A stretch of DNA of 64,000 nucleotides from Flavobacterium gillisiae (lineage in GTDB: Bacteria; Bacteroidota; Bacteroidia; Flavobacteriales; Flavobacteriaceae). Position 1 is the stretch's first letter. Each line of letters opens with the position of its first letter. The notes beneath the pieces are model-generated. The model saw nothing but the letters and a program-made list of their open reading frames with translations. It was not told where the DNA came from and ran no database searches. The translations under genes were made by a program, and so were the position numbers. Location: contig NZ_FNRD01000014.1 in NCBI RefSeq assembly GCF_900107635.1, positions 62,001 to 126,000 of the forward strand, in the 5' to 3' direction. Of the stretch, positions 15,587 through 23,834 are shown one piece after another.

Positions 15587-16327
15587 CTAAGGACTAATGT
15601 AATCGTATTCTATTTCAGTCAGATATAAACCATGTGCCGGTACTGAAAACCCCGCTTTATCTCTATTTTTATTTAGTATGATGGTATTAAAATCATCAAG
15701 TGTAATCTTATGTAATCCCACATTTACAAGTGTTCCCACGATAGAACGCACCATATTTCTCAAAAAACGATTGGCCGAAATCGTAAATACAAGTTGGTTT
15801 TTGTTTTGTTTCCAATTCGCTTCAAAAATCGTGCAATCAAAGGTGTTTACATCCGTGTTTACCTTCGAGAAACATTGAAAATCGATGTGATTAAACAACA
15901 GCGCTGCCGCTTTATTCATCAGCTCAATATCTAATTTTTGATGAAAGTACCAACTTTGCTCTTGCAAAAATGGATCTTTAAAAGTGTTGACATGGTATTC
16001 ATAAGTTCGCTTTAAAGCATCAAAACGGGCATGGGCTTCGTCTGGAACGGCAATAATATCGTAAACCGAAATATCTTTTGGTAAAAAAGAATTGAGTTTA
16101 TGCACTAAACTCGGAATGTCAAAAGGGGTTTCAAAATCAAAATGGGCATACATTTGTTTAGCATGAACACCAGTATCTGTGCGTCCTGCTCCCATAATAC
16201 TGATTTCAGAGTTTAGTATTGTAGAAACAGCCTTGTTCAGTGTTTCTTGAACTGACGCCGCGTTCGGTTGGTATTGCCAGCCGTGGTATAGGGTTCCGTT
16301 ATATGCTAATTTTATAAAATACCTCAT
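15587..16327 (-). CDS. truA: tRNA pseudouridine(38-40) synthase
   Basis: The enzyme isomerises uridines in the anticodon arm of many tRNAs. The 246 residues from MRYFIKLAYNGTLYHGW match the family; D51 in GAGRTDTGVHA is the catalytic aspartate, and RFLRNMVRSIVGTL is the conserved C-terminal helix. The frame is open to an ATG at 16396, but the extra 23 residues are not part of the known fold. A promoter box at 16406-16413 would give that longer start almost no leader, so I keep the family start. It stands alone. Confidence 0.93.
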   Translation of the reverse strand: MRYFIKLAYNGTLYHGWQYQPNAASVQETLNKAVSTILNSEISIMGAGRTDTGVHAKQMYAHFDFETPFDIPSLVHKLNSFLPKDISVYDIIAVPDEAHARFDALKRTYEYHVNTFKDPFLQEQSWYFHQKLDIELMNKAAALLFNHIDFQCFSKVNTDVNTFDCTIFEANWKQNKNQLVFTISANRFLRNMVRSIVGTLVNVGLHKITLDDFNTIILNKNRDKAGFSVPAHGLYLTEIEYDYISP

Positions 16328-16405
16328 TTGAACTTTCAGATTTCCCTCTTTATACTTCACAATCAGATTGTGCTGGAGAAAATCGTGTTTACACATTTAA
16401 TGGCA

Positions 16406-16413
16406 CAAAGGTA
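16406..16413 (-). promoter_or_regulatory. Candidate -7 box for truA
   Basis: TACCTTTG on the minus strand matches TAnnTTTG. A TTG lies 16 nt upstream (16432-16430), slightly closer than usual. Confidence 0.45.
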
Positions 16414-16513
16414 CTTATTTAATTTTTTTCAAGTAGAGCCAAAGTCATATTGTTTTTTGAGGTGAAACTTATTTTTTATTTGGATTCGGAATGTCTATTT
16501 TTACCCAAATTCC

Positions 16514-16595
16514 TAGCCCAGATAGTAGCGGTATCCTTTTTATTTTTGTTCTTTAAAAAATAAAAAGATACAAGCGGATAGCTGGATTAGCTCCT
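16514..16595 (+). repeat. Structured intergenic repeat, copy 3
   Basis: It reads TAGCCCAGATAGTAGCGG, TATCCTTTTTA, an interior hairpin (TTTTTATTTTTG against TAAAAAATAAAAAG), GATACAAGCGGATAGCTGG and ends TTAGCTCCT. It is similar in block order and ends to the minus-strand copy at 15444-15522. The two flank truA in inverted orientation. Confidence 0.6.
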
Positions 16596-16642
16596 GAAAA
16601 TTAAATCCGAAGTACACAAAAGCCTAAAAAAAACATACAATT

Positions 16643-17143
16643 TTGAGTAAAAAAATCCTTTTGCTTTCTGATACACACAGTCATATTGATGATACTATAT
16701 TAAAATATGTCGCTCAGGCTGACGAGGTTTGGCATGCTGGTGATATTGGCGATTTAACCGTGACTGATACTTTAAAAAAACTAAAGCCGTTGCGAGCGGT
16801 TTATGGAAATATTGACGATGCCAAAGCGCGTTTAGAGTTCCCGTTGCACAATCGTTTTATGTGTGAAGGAGTTGATGTTTGGATTACGCATATTGGTGGG
16901 TATCCAGGGAAATACAATCCTGCTATGAAAGCGGAGATGGCTGCAAATCCACCCAAATTATTTATTTGTGGGCATTCGCATATATTAAAAGTTATGTTTG
17001 ATAAGAAGCATAATCTTTTGCACATGAACCCCGGAGCTTGCGGAAAAAGTGGGTTTCACCAGGTACGCACCATGTTGCGCTTTGTAATAGAGGGAGACAA
17101 AATAAAAGACTTAGAAATTATTGAAATTGAAAAACGAGTCTAG
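16643..17143 (+). CDS. YfcE-like metallophosphoesterase
   Basis: This 166-residue phosphodiesterase of the MJ0936/YfcE group binds two metal ions. D10 and H12 (LSDTHSH), D34 (HAGDIGD), the asparagine of YGNID, the histidine of THIGG and GHSH near 115 are the metal ligands. It acts on model phosphodiesters in relatives; the natural substrate is unknown. Translation appears to start at a TTG, which gives the canonical MSKKILLLSDTH beginning; no ATG lies nearby. The gene ends where the convergent histidine kinase gene ends (stop codons adjacent at 17143/17144), so the two transcripts overlap. Confidence 0.9.
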   Translation: MSKKILLLSDTHSHIDDTILKYVAQADEVWHAGDIGDLTVTDTLKKLKPLRAVYGNIDDAKARLEFPLHNRFMCEGVDVWITHIGGYPGKYNPAMKAEMAANPPKLFICGHSHILKVMFDKKHNLLHMNPGACGKSGFHQVRTMLRFVIEGDKIKDLEIIEIEKRV

Positions 17144-18847
17144 CTACGCACTATGTGAAATAGGAACTTTAATGTGTATCGACGTACCAGAATTTAATTT
17201 GGACTGTACAACTAGTTCACCTTTCATATTGTTTATTCTGGCATTAATTTGATTCAGCCCAAAACCTTCAATAGTGTTGTATTTGTTGGTGTCAAAGCCT
17301 GTTCCGTTATCCCAAACATGAATTAGTAATTGATCGTTTACTTCCTGTAGGCTAAGCGTTGTGTTTTTTGCACCACTGTGTTTGTTGATGTTATTCAATA
17401 ACTCTGTTATCATAAAATACATTTTCATTTCGAATTCAGCATTGTATCGTGTTTTTTCATCGATTGTACTTGAATATTCAAACTGGATACTGGAATTGGA
17501 GTTTTTTTCGCACAAATCATTAAGTGCATAAAAGAGGCCAAAACGCGCCAGCAATGAAGGTAAAAGTTCGTGGGACAAATCACGTACCTTATCATGGGCT
17601 TCTTTTAAGATGGCTTTTGTTTTTGCTATTTCTTCTGATTGGATAGTATTCTTCGAACTAAATACGCTCAAATGTAAACCCGCCGATGATAGTAAAGCGC
17701 TGATGTTGTCATGCAGGAAGTTGGCAATTTTCTTCCGTTCCAGCTCTTGACCATTGATGGATGCATTAATGATATTTTCCTGAATTTTACTTTGAATTTC
17801 GTTGAGTTTGTTTTTTTGTTTCAGTTTTGTGTTTTGAAAGAAAAAGTAGAAAAGGATGATGGCTAATAGCAGTAATGAGATAATAATAACACTTATTTGC
17901 TTGTTCTTGGTTTGTTTTTCTATCAGTAGCTGCTCCTTGGTTTTGTATTTTGTCTCGATATTATCAACCTCTCTTTTGTATTCATCTACTTGGAGATTGA
18001 TTCCAGCAACATTGATTTTTTTTACCTTCTCTTCATAATTGAGGTTTGCTGTGATGGTATTATAGGCTTCTAAATTTTGATATGCTTTTTCAAAGTCGCC
18101 ATTTTTCAATAAAAACTTAGAATATTCCTGATGTGTAAATGATAGATCTGATTTTTCGTTTCCTTTTTCCCCTAGTAAGATCGCTTTTTCAAAGAAAGAA
18201 GTGGCTATTTTAGGTTCGTTTCTGTAGCCATAATACATTCCATTAAGCATATTTAAGGCAACAATTGTTGATTCATCGCCAAATTTAGGATGGTATTTAT
18301 TGACAAAATTGAGGTGCGGAGAGCCTGAGTTGAAGTCGCCAATGTCAAAATAGGCCCAAGTTATATTCAGATTTGTAAAAACAATTTGTACTGAATCGCC
18401 AATTTTTTTGCTGTAATCAAGTGACTTTTTATAATAGTAAATCCCTTTTTTGTACTCTTTTTTATCAAAACAGTAGATGTTTCCTAGATTGTTGTAGAGC
18501 CAGTTTTTTAATTCACTATTGTTAGTTCTGCTAGCATATACAAGTCCTTTTTGATAGTAGAAAAAAGCTTTGTCGAACTCACTTAATTCGTCGAAATTAG
18601 CTGCGATAGTGTTATAACAAGTTGCTATTAAGTAATCATCATTAATTTGGATTGATTTTGTTAAGGCAATTCGTGATTTTATTAATGATTTCTCGTACTT
18701 CTGTTCTTTCATAAGAAGCGTTGCTTCGCTAATTATATCTGCTATTTTTTGTTTGGCAACTAGATTAGATTGAGCAAATATACTAGTACAAGCAGTAAGC
18801 AGTAATAAAAGAATTAATAACGGTTTTTTTTTTAAAAGCATAGACAA
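17144..18847 (-). CDS. TPR sensor histidine kinase (NarX-type, HisKA_3-like)
   Basis: The protein has a signal peptide (about 1-25), a periplasmic TPR domain (about 30-270), a coiled coil, one membrane helix (318-337) and a cytoplasmic kinase. The phosphoacceptor is H379 in IANFLHDNISALL. The ATPase domain shows ELLNNINKHSGA (N box), WDNGTGFD (G1) and GFGLNQINARI (G2). This is the usual Bacteroidetes layout in which periplasmic TPRs sense an unknown signal. It lies 26 nt downstream of a NarL-type regulator on the same strand, so the two form an operon and a two-component pair. Confidence 0.92.
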   Translation of the reverse strand: MSMLLKKKPLLILLLLLTACTSIFAQSNLVAKQKIADIISEATLLMKEQKYEKSLIKSRIALTKSIQINDDYLIATCYNTIAANFDELSEFDKAFFYYQKGLVYASRTNNSELKNWLYNNLGNIYCFDKKEYKKGIYYYKKSLDYSKKIGDSVQIVFTNLNITWAYFDIGDFNSGSPHLNFVNKYHPKFGDESTIVALNMLNGMYYGYRNEPKIATSFFEKAILLGEKGNEKSDLSFTHQEYSKFLLKNGDFEKAYQNLEAYNTITANLNYEEKVKKINVAGINLQVDEYKREVDNIETKYKTKEQLLIEKQTKNKQISVIIISLLLLAIILFYFFFQNTKLKQKNKLNEIQSKIQENIINASINGQELERKKIANFLHDNISALLSSAGLHLSVFSSKNTIQSEEIAKTKAILKEAHDKVRDLSHELLPSLLARFGLFYALNDLCEKNSNSSIQFEYSSTIDEKTRYNAEFEMKMYFMITELLNNINKHSGAKNTTLSLQEVNDQLLIHVWDNGTGFDTNKYNTIEGFGLNQINARINNMKGELVVQSKLNSGTSIHIKVPISHSA

Positions 18848-18873
18848 CTACAGATTATGAAAAATAAATAAAC

Positions 18874-19536
18874 TTATGATTTAATCAATTTGTTTTTAAG
18901 AGCAAACTTAACCAAGCTGATTGTGTTCTTTGCTTTTAGCTTTTTCATGATGTTTTTACGGTGTGTTTCGACGGTATTAGTGCTAATAAACAATTTCTCA
19001 CTAATCTCTTTTCCACTATGTTCTAATGCAATTAAAATGATGATTTCAAGTTCTCTCCCCGTTAAAATGGAATCTACGATTGGGTTTTCCTTGTTTAATT
19101 TTGAATTGTCTTTTGTTGCGGTATTGAATATTTTTTCTCTAACAGTATTGCAAAAATATTCTTCTCCGTTAGCAACAGCTTGAATAGCTTCCACAATATT
19201 TTCTCCGGCACATTGTTTTGTCAAATAGCCGCTCACGCCTAATTTCATGACTTCCTGAATAATCTTCAAGTCATCATAACTAGATAGGATTATTACTTTG
19301 CACGGATATCCTTTTTTGGTAAACTCTTTAATTACTTCTATTCCATCTTTATTTGGCATGCTAATGTCCAGGATAAGAATATTTGCCTTATTGCTAATTA
19401 CTTCATCATAAAGGTTGGTACCGTCTAAAGAAAACCCGATGACCTCAAAATTAGGGACCGTATTTAGCAGCGTACGCATACCGTCTATTAGTACTTGATG
19501 ATCGTCTGCAAGGTGTATTCGTATTTTATCTTTCAT
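18874..19536 (-). CDS. NarL/LuxR-family response regulator
   Basis: This is a 220-residue regulator. The receiver domain shows the acidic pair DD (11-12), phosphoacceptor D57 (LDISMPNKDG) and the lysine of LTKQ. The C-terminal LuxR helix-turn-helix reads LTGRELEIIILIA, then ISTNTVETHRKNIMKKL. It is the first gene of the operon with the TPR histidine kinase downstream and is its likely partner. The target genes are not evident. A terminator of the upstream gene separates it from the DUF4293 gene. Confidence 0.93.
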   Translation of the reverse strand: MKDKIRIHLADDHQVLIDGMRTLLNTVPNFEVIGFSLDGTNLYDEVISNKANILILDISMPNKDGIEVIKEFTKKGYPCKVIILSSYDDLKIIQEVMKLGVSGYLTKQCAGENIVEAIQAVANGEEYFCNTVREKIFNTATKDNSKLNKENPIVDSILTGRELEIIILIALEHSGKEISEKLFISTNTVETHRKNIMKKLKAKNTISLVKFALKNKLIKS

Positions 19537-19627
19537 GCCGTAGAGGGTTAGACCAAAATTAGAAAAAAAAAGGACAATAATTTACTTAAACAGTTTTATT
19601 TGTTGCGCTATTCTCAGTTATAGGCAC

Positions 19628-19654
19628 AAAAAAACCCGAATTTACATTCGGGTT
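19628..19654 (-). terminator. Terminator of the DUF4293 gene
   Basis: On the minus strand AACCCGAA, a short loop and TTCGGGTT are followed by a run of seven T, 32 nt after the stop. Confidence 0.75.
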
Positions 19655-19685
19655 CTCTTCGCACTAATAAACTAATGTTATGGGT

Positions 19686-20099
19686 CTACCTCAATCTGTC
19701 CACAGATTTTACAAGATCTTCGTCCTTTTTGATGGCCTTATTAGCTAGTACTAATAATACGATAGCAACAATAGGAAGAAACATCCCAATACCTTTCTCA
19801 GAAACAAGAACTGTTTCTCCAGATACGTTTAGTGAACGATATACAAATAATCCCAATAAAATTAAATTTAAAATTATATTCAATCTGCCAATAACAAATT
19901 GATTTTGTCTTTTTTTATAGGAAACAACACTAACAATTGAAATCGTCGTGCTTAAACCCAAAAGTATAACATAAAACTCATTTTGCATAAAAAAATAATC
20001 CTTTCCGTCGCTCATGGTCCAAAGCGGAAATAAAAAAGGTAATATTCCTGTCACTACAAAAGCAAGAAATAAATATATCGTCTGAATTCTTTGTATCAT
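19686..20099 (-). CDS. DUF4293 family membrane protein
   Basis: This is a small protein with four membrane helices (starting near IYLFLAFVVTG, FYVILLGLSTTI, LNIILNLILLGLF and MFLPIVAIVLLVLA) and the family ending LANKAIKKDEDLVKSVDRLR. DUF4293 proteins are found throughout Bacteroidetes, very often divergent from rho as here, and have no known function. I start it at MIQRIQTIYL (138 residues); an in-frame ATG seven codons upstream is also possible. It shares a 183-nt divergent promoter region with rho. Confidence 0.88.
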   Translation of the reverse strand: MIQRIQTIYLFLAFVVTGILPFLFPLWTMSDGKDYFFMQNEFYVILLGLSTTISIVSVVSYKKRQNQFVIGRLNIILNLILLGLFVYRSLNVSGETVLVSEKGIGMFLPIVAIVLLVLANKAIKKDEDLVKSVDRLR

Positions 20100-20282
20100 T
20101 TTGTGAATTTTGTTTGACAAAAATATATTTTCTTTTTTTAAAATACTATTGTATCATTAAATTTTATTCGTATTATTGCATAAGAGTACCGTAAGCACTT
20201 CATACTGCGGTCAATTCATAATGATATAGTTACTACCTATCTTTTTAGTATTATCCAAATTAATTAAACCAATAGAACATTC

Positions 20283-22022
20283 ATGTTTGATATTTCTGCA
20301 TTAAAAGAAATGAAGCTTTCTGAGCTTCAAGCTATAGCTAAAGCAGCTAAAACCATAAAGTTTAACGGTGTTAAAAAAGAAACCTTAATAGGTCAGATTT
20401 TAGAACATCAAACGACTAAAGTTGAGCCAGCTTTAGATTTACAAATGGAATCCATTGTCGAGGACGATAAGCCTAAAAGAGCTCGTATCGTTCCCGTTAA
20501 AAAAGCTGCCATTCAAAAAGCAAAAATTACTCCTTCTAATAATGAGGAAGCTCCAGTAGACACAGATCTTCAAGCTAAGGTTGATGTTCCTGCAGAAGTT
20601 CAGGCTCAAGTAGAAGCTGCAAATGAGGCTGAATCAGGAAATGAATCTTCAGTGTCAGAAAAAAAAGTAGGCAAGATTATTAAGTTTAATAAATCAGCAT
20701 ACGAAAAGAAAATTGCTTTAAAAAAGGATAAAGAAGAAGCAAAGGAACTAAACAAGGAAACGGAAGAGGTTGTTGCAAATGATTCTGCCGAAACGCAAGA
20801 AGTTGTAGCGCCTGTAAAAAAAGTAAATCCAAATCAGTTAAATAAACAAAATCAAAACCCAAATTTTAAAAGTAAGAAAAGTAATTTTAGGGATTCTGAT
20901 TTTGAATTTGACGGAATAATAGAAAGTGAAGGTGTTCTTGAAATGATGCCTGATGGCTATGGTTTCTTGCGCTCTTCAGATTATAATTACCTAGCGTCAC
21001 CAGATGATATTTATTTATCAACCTCTCAAATCAGATTATTCGGACTTAAAACTGGAGATACGGTTAAGGGAGTGGTGCGTCCTCCTAAAGAAGGAGAGAA
21101 GTTTTTTCCATTAGTAAAAGTATTGAAAATAAATGGACATGATCCTCAGGTCGTTCGTGATAGAGTTTCATTCGAACATTTAACACCTGTTTTTCCATCA
21201 GAGAAATTTAATTTGGCGGCAAGACAAAGTACGATTTCAACTCGTATTATTGATTTGTTTTCTCCAATAGGAAAAGGACAACGTGGTATGATTGTGGCTC
21301 AGCCAAAAACGGGTAAAACCATGTTGCTGAAAGAAATTGCTAACGCAATTGCTGCTAATCACCCTGAAGTTTATCTTATTGTTTTATTGATTGACGAACG
21401 TCCAGAAGAAGTTACAGACATGCAACGTAGTGTGCGTGGAGAAGTTATTGCTTCTACTTTTGATAGAGAACCTCAAGAACACGTTAAGATTGCTAATATC
21501 GTGCTTGAAAAAGCAAAACGATTAGTGGAATGTGGTCACGATGTTGTGATTCTTTTAGATTCCATTACGAGATTGGCCAGAGCATACAACACGGTACAAC
21601 CTGCATCAGGTAAAGTATTGAGTGGGGGAGTAGATGCTAATGCGCTACAGAAACCAAAACGATTCTTTGGAGCTGCTCGTAATGTTGAAAATGGTGGGTC
21701 TTTGAGTATCATTGCCACTGCATTGACAGAAACTGGTTCTAAAATGGATGAAGTTATTTTTGAAGAATTCAAAGGTACCGGTAACATGGAATTACAATTG
21801 GATAGAAAAATCGCTAATAAACGTATCTTCCCAGCAATTGATTTAACCTCTTCTAGTACAAGACGTGATGATTTATTATTAGATCAAAAGACCTTACAGA
21901 GAATGTGGATCATGAGAAAATACCTTGCAGATATGAATCCTGTTGAAGCTATGAGTTTTATAAATGACCGTTTCAGACAAACTAAAAACAATGAAGAGTT
22001 TTTAATCTCGATGAACGATTAA
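20283..22022 (+). CDS. rho: Transcription termination factor Rho with extended N-terminal insert
   Basis: Rho is a hexameric RNA helicase that ends transcription. The 579 residues exceed the 419 of E. coli because residues 45-215 form a charged, low-complexity insert (runs of Lys, Glu, Ala, Asn) between the Rho_N domain (1-43) and the RNA-binding cold-shock domain (GVLEMMPDGYGFLRS). The ATPase core is intact: PKTGKT (Walker A, near 341), ILLDSITR (Walker B), and the Q-loop/R-loop segments (KPKRFFGAAR). The insert is a lineage feature of Bacteroidetes and may drive condensation or RNA binding. Confidence 0.97.
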   Translation: MFDISALKEMKLSELQAIAKAAKTIKFNGVKKETLIGQILEHQTTKVEPALDLQMESIVEDDKPKRARIVPVKKAAIQKAKITPSNNEEAPVDTDLQAKVDVPAEVQAQVEAANEAESGNESSVSEKKVGKIIKFNKSAYEKKIALKKDKEEAKELNKETEEVVANDSAETQEVVAPVKKVNPNQLNKQNQNPNFKSKKSNFRDSDFEFDGIIESEGVLEMMPDGYGFLRSSDYNYLASPDDIYLSTSQIRLFGLKTGDTVKGVVRPPKEGEKFFPLVKVLKINGHDPQVVRDRVSFEHLTPVFPSEKFNLAARQSTISTRIIDLFSPIGKGQRGMIVAQPKTGKTMLLKEIANAIAANHPEVYLIVLLIDERPEEVTDMQRSVRGEVIASTFDREPQEHVKIANIVLEKAKRLVECGHDVVILLDSITRLARAYNTVQPASGKVLSGGVDANALQKPKRFFGAARNVENGGSLSIIATALTETGSKMDEVIFEEFKGTGNMELQLDRKIANKRIFPAIDLTSSSTRRDDLLLDQKTLQRMWIMRKYLADMNPVEAMSFINDRFRQTKNNEEFLISMND

Positions 22023-22132
22023 ACTATAGAAAAGAGAGTAGAGAAAAGAACAAAGAAGATAGATTGAGCTATACATCGATCTTAGCTTAGAAGATGCAAT
22101 GAAATTATTCATCCTTTGAATCTAAAATGTTT

Positions 22133-22239
22133 ACTTGTCATTCCGACGAAGAAGGACTCGAGGGTTTACCCGAACAGGCGAAGCAATCTCATCAAACTGC
22201 TCAGCTAACGGTGATTCCTCCTTCGTCGGAATGACAAGT
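22133..22239. repeat. MITE-like inverted repeat with CATTCCGACGAAGG arms
   Basis: A 24-nt arm at 22133-22156 (starting ACTTGTCATTCCGACG) is the inverse of 22216-22239 with one mismatch. The interior contains GAAGCAATCTCATC. Sequences with these words are scattered between genes in many bacteria, and I read this as a small non-coding mobile or structural repeat. No transposase is present. Confidence 0.7.
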
Positions 22240-22310
22240 TTGTGCTATGTTTTATTGCAGTATCTTTAAAAATAAAATAGTAGTATTTATAACTTGAATT
22301 CAGCAATTAT

Positions 22311-22354
22311 AAAAAAATCCTCGAATGTAGAAAGCTACTTTTTGAGGATTTTTG
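22311..22354. terminator. Hairpin, probable rho terminator
   Basis: AAAATCCTC and GAGGATTTT enclose a 20-nt loop, with T on the plus side and A on the minus side. It could act in both directions. Confidence 0.5.
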
Positions 22355-22373
22355 TTTTAAATTATTTTCTAAT

Positions 22374-22403
22374 AAAAAACGCCTTCAATTTGAAGGCGTT
22401 TTT
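22374..22403 (-). terminator. Terminator of the rRNA methyltransferase gene
   Basis: A near-perfect palindrome, AAAACGCCTTCAA/TTGAAGGCGTTTT, lies 22 nt after the stop at 22425, with T runs on both strands. Confidence 0.75.
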
Positions 22404-22424
22404 GTGTATAGAAGGTAAAAGGTG

Positions 22425-23696
22425 TTATTCTTTTTCTTCCGCTGTTTCTTTTGCAGCTTTTAATTCTTTAGGTTTTAAAACTTCTTCTTTTCTTTCTAAA
22501 AGAGCCATGTAAAAACCATCAAAACCAGATTCATGAGCGAGAATTTTTTGATCTTTAATGAATGTAAACTCTTTACCAATATCAGTAGTTAAAAACTTAG
22601 CGATCTGATCTTGATTTTCAGAAGGTAATATAGAACAGGTTGCATATACCAGTTTTCCTCCTGGTTTTACAATTTTAGAATAACTTTCTAAAACTTCTGA
22701 TTGTATCTTACGGATATTGTCAATAAATTCAGGTTGCAATTTCCATTTAGCATCAGGATTTCTTTTAAGAACTCCAAGTCCACTACAAGGGGCGTCAATC
22801 AATACACGATCCGCTTTTTGGTGTAGTTTCTTGATTACTTTAGTGCTATCAATGATACGGTATTCAATATTAAAAGCACCATCACGTTTTGCTCTTATTT
22901 TTAACTGCTTTAATTTACTTTCGTATAAATCCATTGCAATCAGTTGCCCTTTGTTTTCCATTAAAGCAGCGATATGTAATGTTTTACCACCGGCACCTGC
23001 ACATGTATCCACAATGCGCATTCCTGGTTTTACATCAAGGAAAGCAGCCACAAGTTGCGAGTTAGCATCTTGAACTTCAAAGAAACCTTTCTTGAACGCG
23101 TCTGTCATAAAAACATTAGCTCTTTCTTTAAGTACTAAAGCATCCGGTTGATCTTTTAGTAAATCAGTATCAATGTCTAAGTCCATTAAGATCGCTCTTA
23201 ATTCCGCTTTAGTCGTTTTTAGCGTATTAACTCTTAGAATAACTTTGGCGGGTTGATTTTGAGCTGTAATTTCTTTAGCCCAAACTTTTTCACCTAATTC
23301 TTTTACTCCTAATTCGTCCATCCAATCTGGAATAGATTCTTTAAGGGCTCTCACTTTAGATAATTCATCAAAGCGACCTTTTATTTTTCTTTCTGGAGTT
23401 CCTTCTAGTTGACGCCAATCAGGGATTGGATATCCTCTTAATACAGCCCATACTGAAAACATTCTCCAGATATTGTCTCTGTCAAACGGTGCCTTTACTT
23501 CTGCAATTTCAGCATATAATCTTTTCCATCGTACTACTTCATAGATGGTTTCGGCAACAAATTTTCTGTCAGAGCTTCCCCAACGTTTGTCTTTTTTTAA
23601 GGCTCTTGCAACCACTTTATCTGCATATTCCCCTTCGTTAAATATTGCATTTAGGGAATCAATGGTGGTATAAACTAAATTTCTGTGTAATCTCAT
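22425..23696 (-). CDS. RsmB/NOP family RNA (cytosine-5) methyltransferase
   Basis: This is a SAM-dependent methyltransferase that forms 5-methylcytosine in RNA, probably 16S rRNA. The 423 residues start MRLHRNLVYTTIDSLNAIF. VDTCAGAGGKTLHIA is the SAM-binding motif I, IDAPCSGLG carries the motif IV cysteine and YATCSILPSEN the motif VI catalytic cysteine. A short NusB-like N-terminal part precedes it. The frame stays open 32 codons further upstream, but the -7 box at 23714-23721 lies between, so translation should begin at 23696. The C-terminus is lysine/glutamate-rich. Confidence 0.92.
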   Translation of the reverse strand: MRLHRNLVYTTIDSLNAIFNEGEYADKVVARALKKDKRWGSSDRKFVAETIYEVVRWKRLYAEIAEVKAPFDRDNIWRMFSVWAVLRGYPIPDWRQLEGTPERKIKGRFDELSKVRALKESIPDWMDELGVKELGEKVWAKEITAQNQPAKVILRVNTLKTTKAELRAILMDLDIDTDLLKDQPDALVLKERANVFMTDAFKKGFFEVQDANSQLVAAFLDVKPGMRIVDTCAGAGGKTLHIAALMENKGQLIAMDLYESKLKQLKIRAKRDGAFNIEYRIIDSTKVIKKLHQKADRVLIDAPCSGLGVLKRNPDAKWKLQPEFIDNIRKIQSEVLESYSKIVKPGGKLVYATCSILPSENQDQIAKFLTTDIGKEFTFIKDQKILAHESGFDGFYMALLERKEEVLKPKELKAAKETAEEKE

Positions 23697-23713
23697 TTTA
23701 AATAATTGAGGTG

Positions 23714-23721
23714 CAAAGGTA
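23714..23721 (-). promoter_or_regulatory. Candidate -7 box for the RsmB-type gene
   Basis: TACCTTTG on the minus strand matches TAnnTTTG, 18 nt before the chosen ATG. It argues against the longer upstream start. Confidence 0.5.
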
Positions 23722-23784
23722 CTATTAATTGGTCGAAAGTTAAATTTTAAATAATGAATGTTGGTTTTATATTTTTTTAAAACA

Positions 23785-23813
23785 AAAAACACTGCTCTAA
23801 GAGCAGTGTTTTT
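23785..23813 (-). terminator. Terminator of kup
   Basis: AAAAACACTGCTCTAAGAGCAGTGTTTTT is nearly a perfect hairpin, 22 nt after the kup stop. Confidence 0.8.
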
Positions 23814-23834
23814 GAAATTTTTAAAGAGGAATAG

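Noticed and set aside
16328..16396. Longer N-terminus of TruA
   Set aside because: The 23 additional residues are outside the known fold and begin almost at the promoter box.
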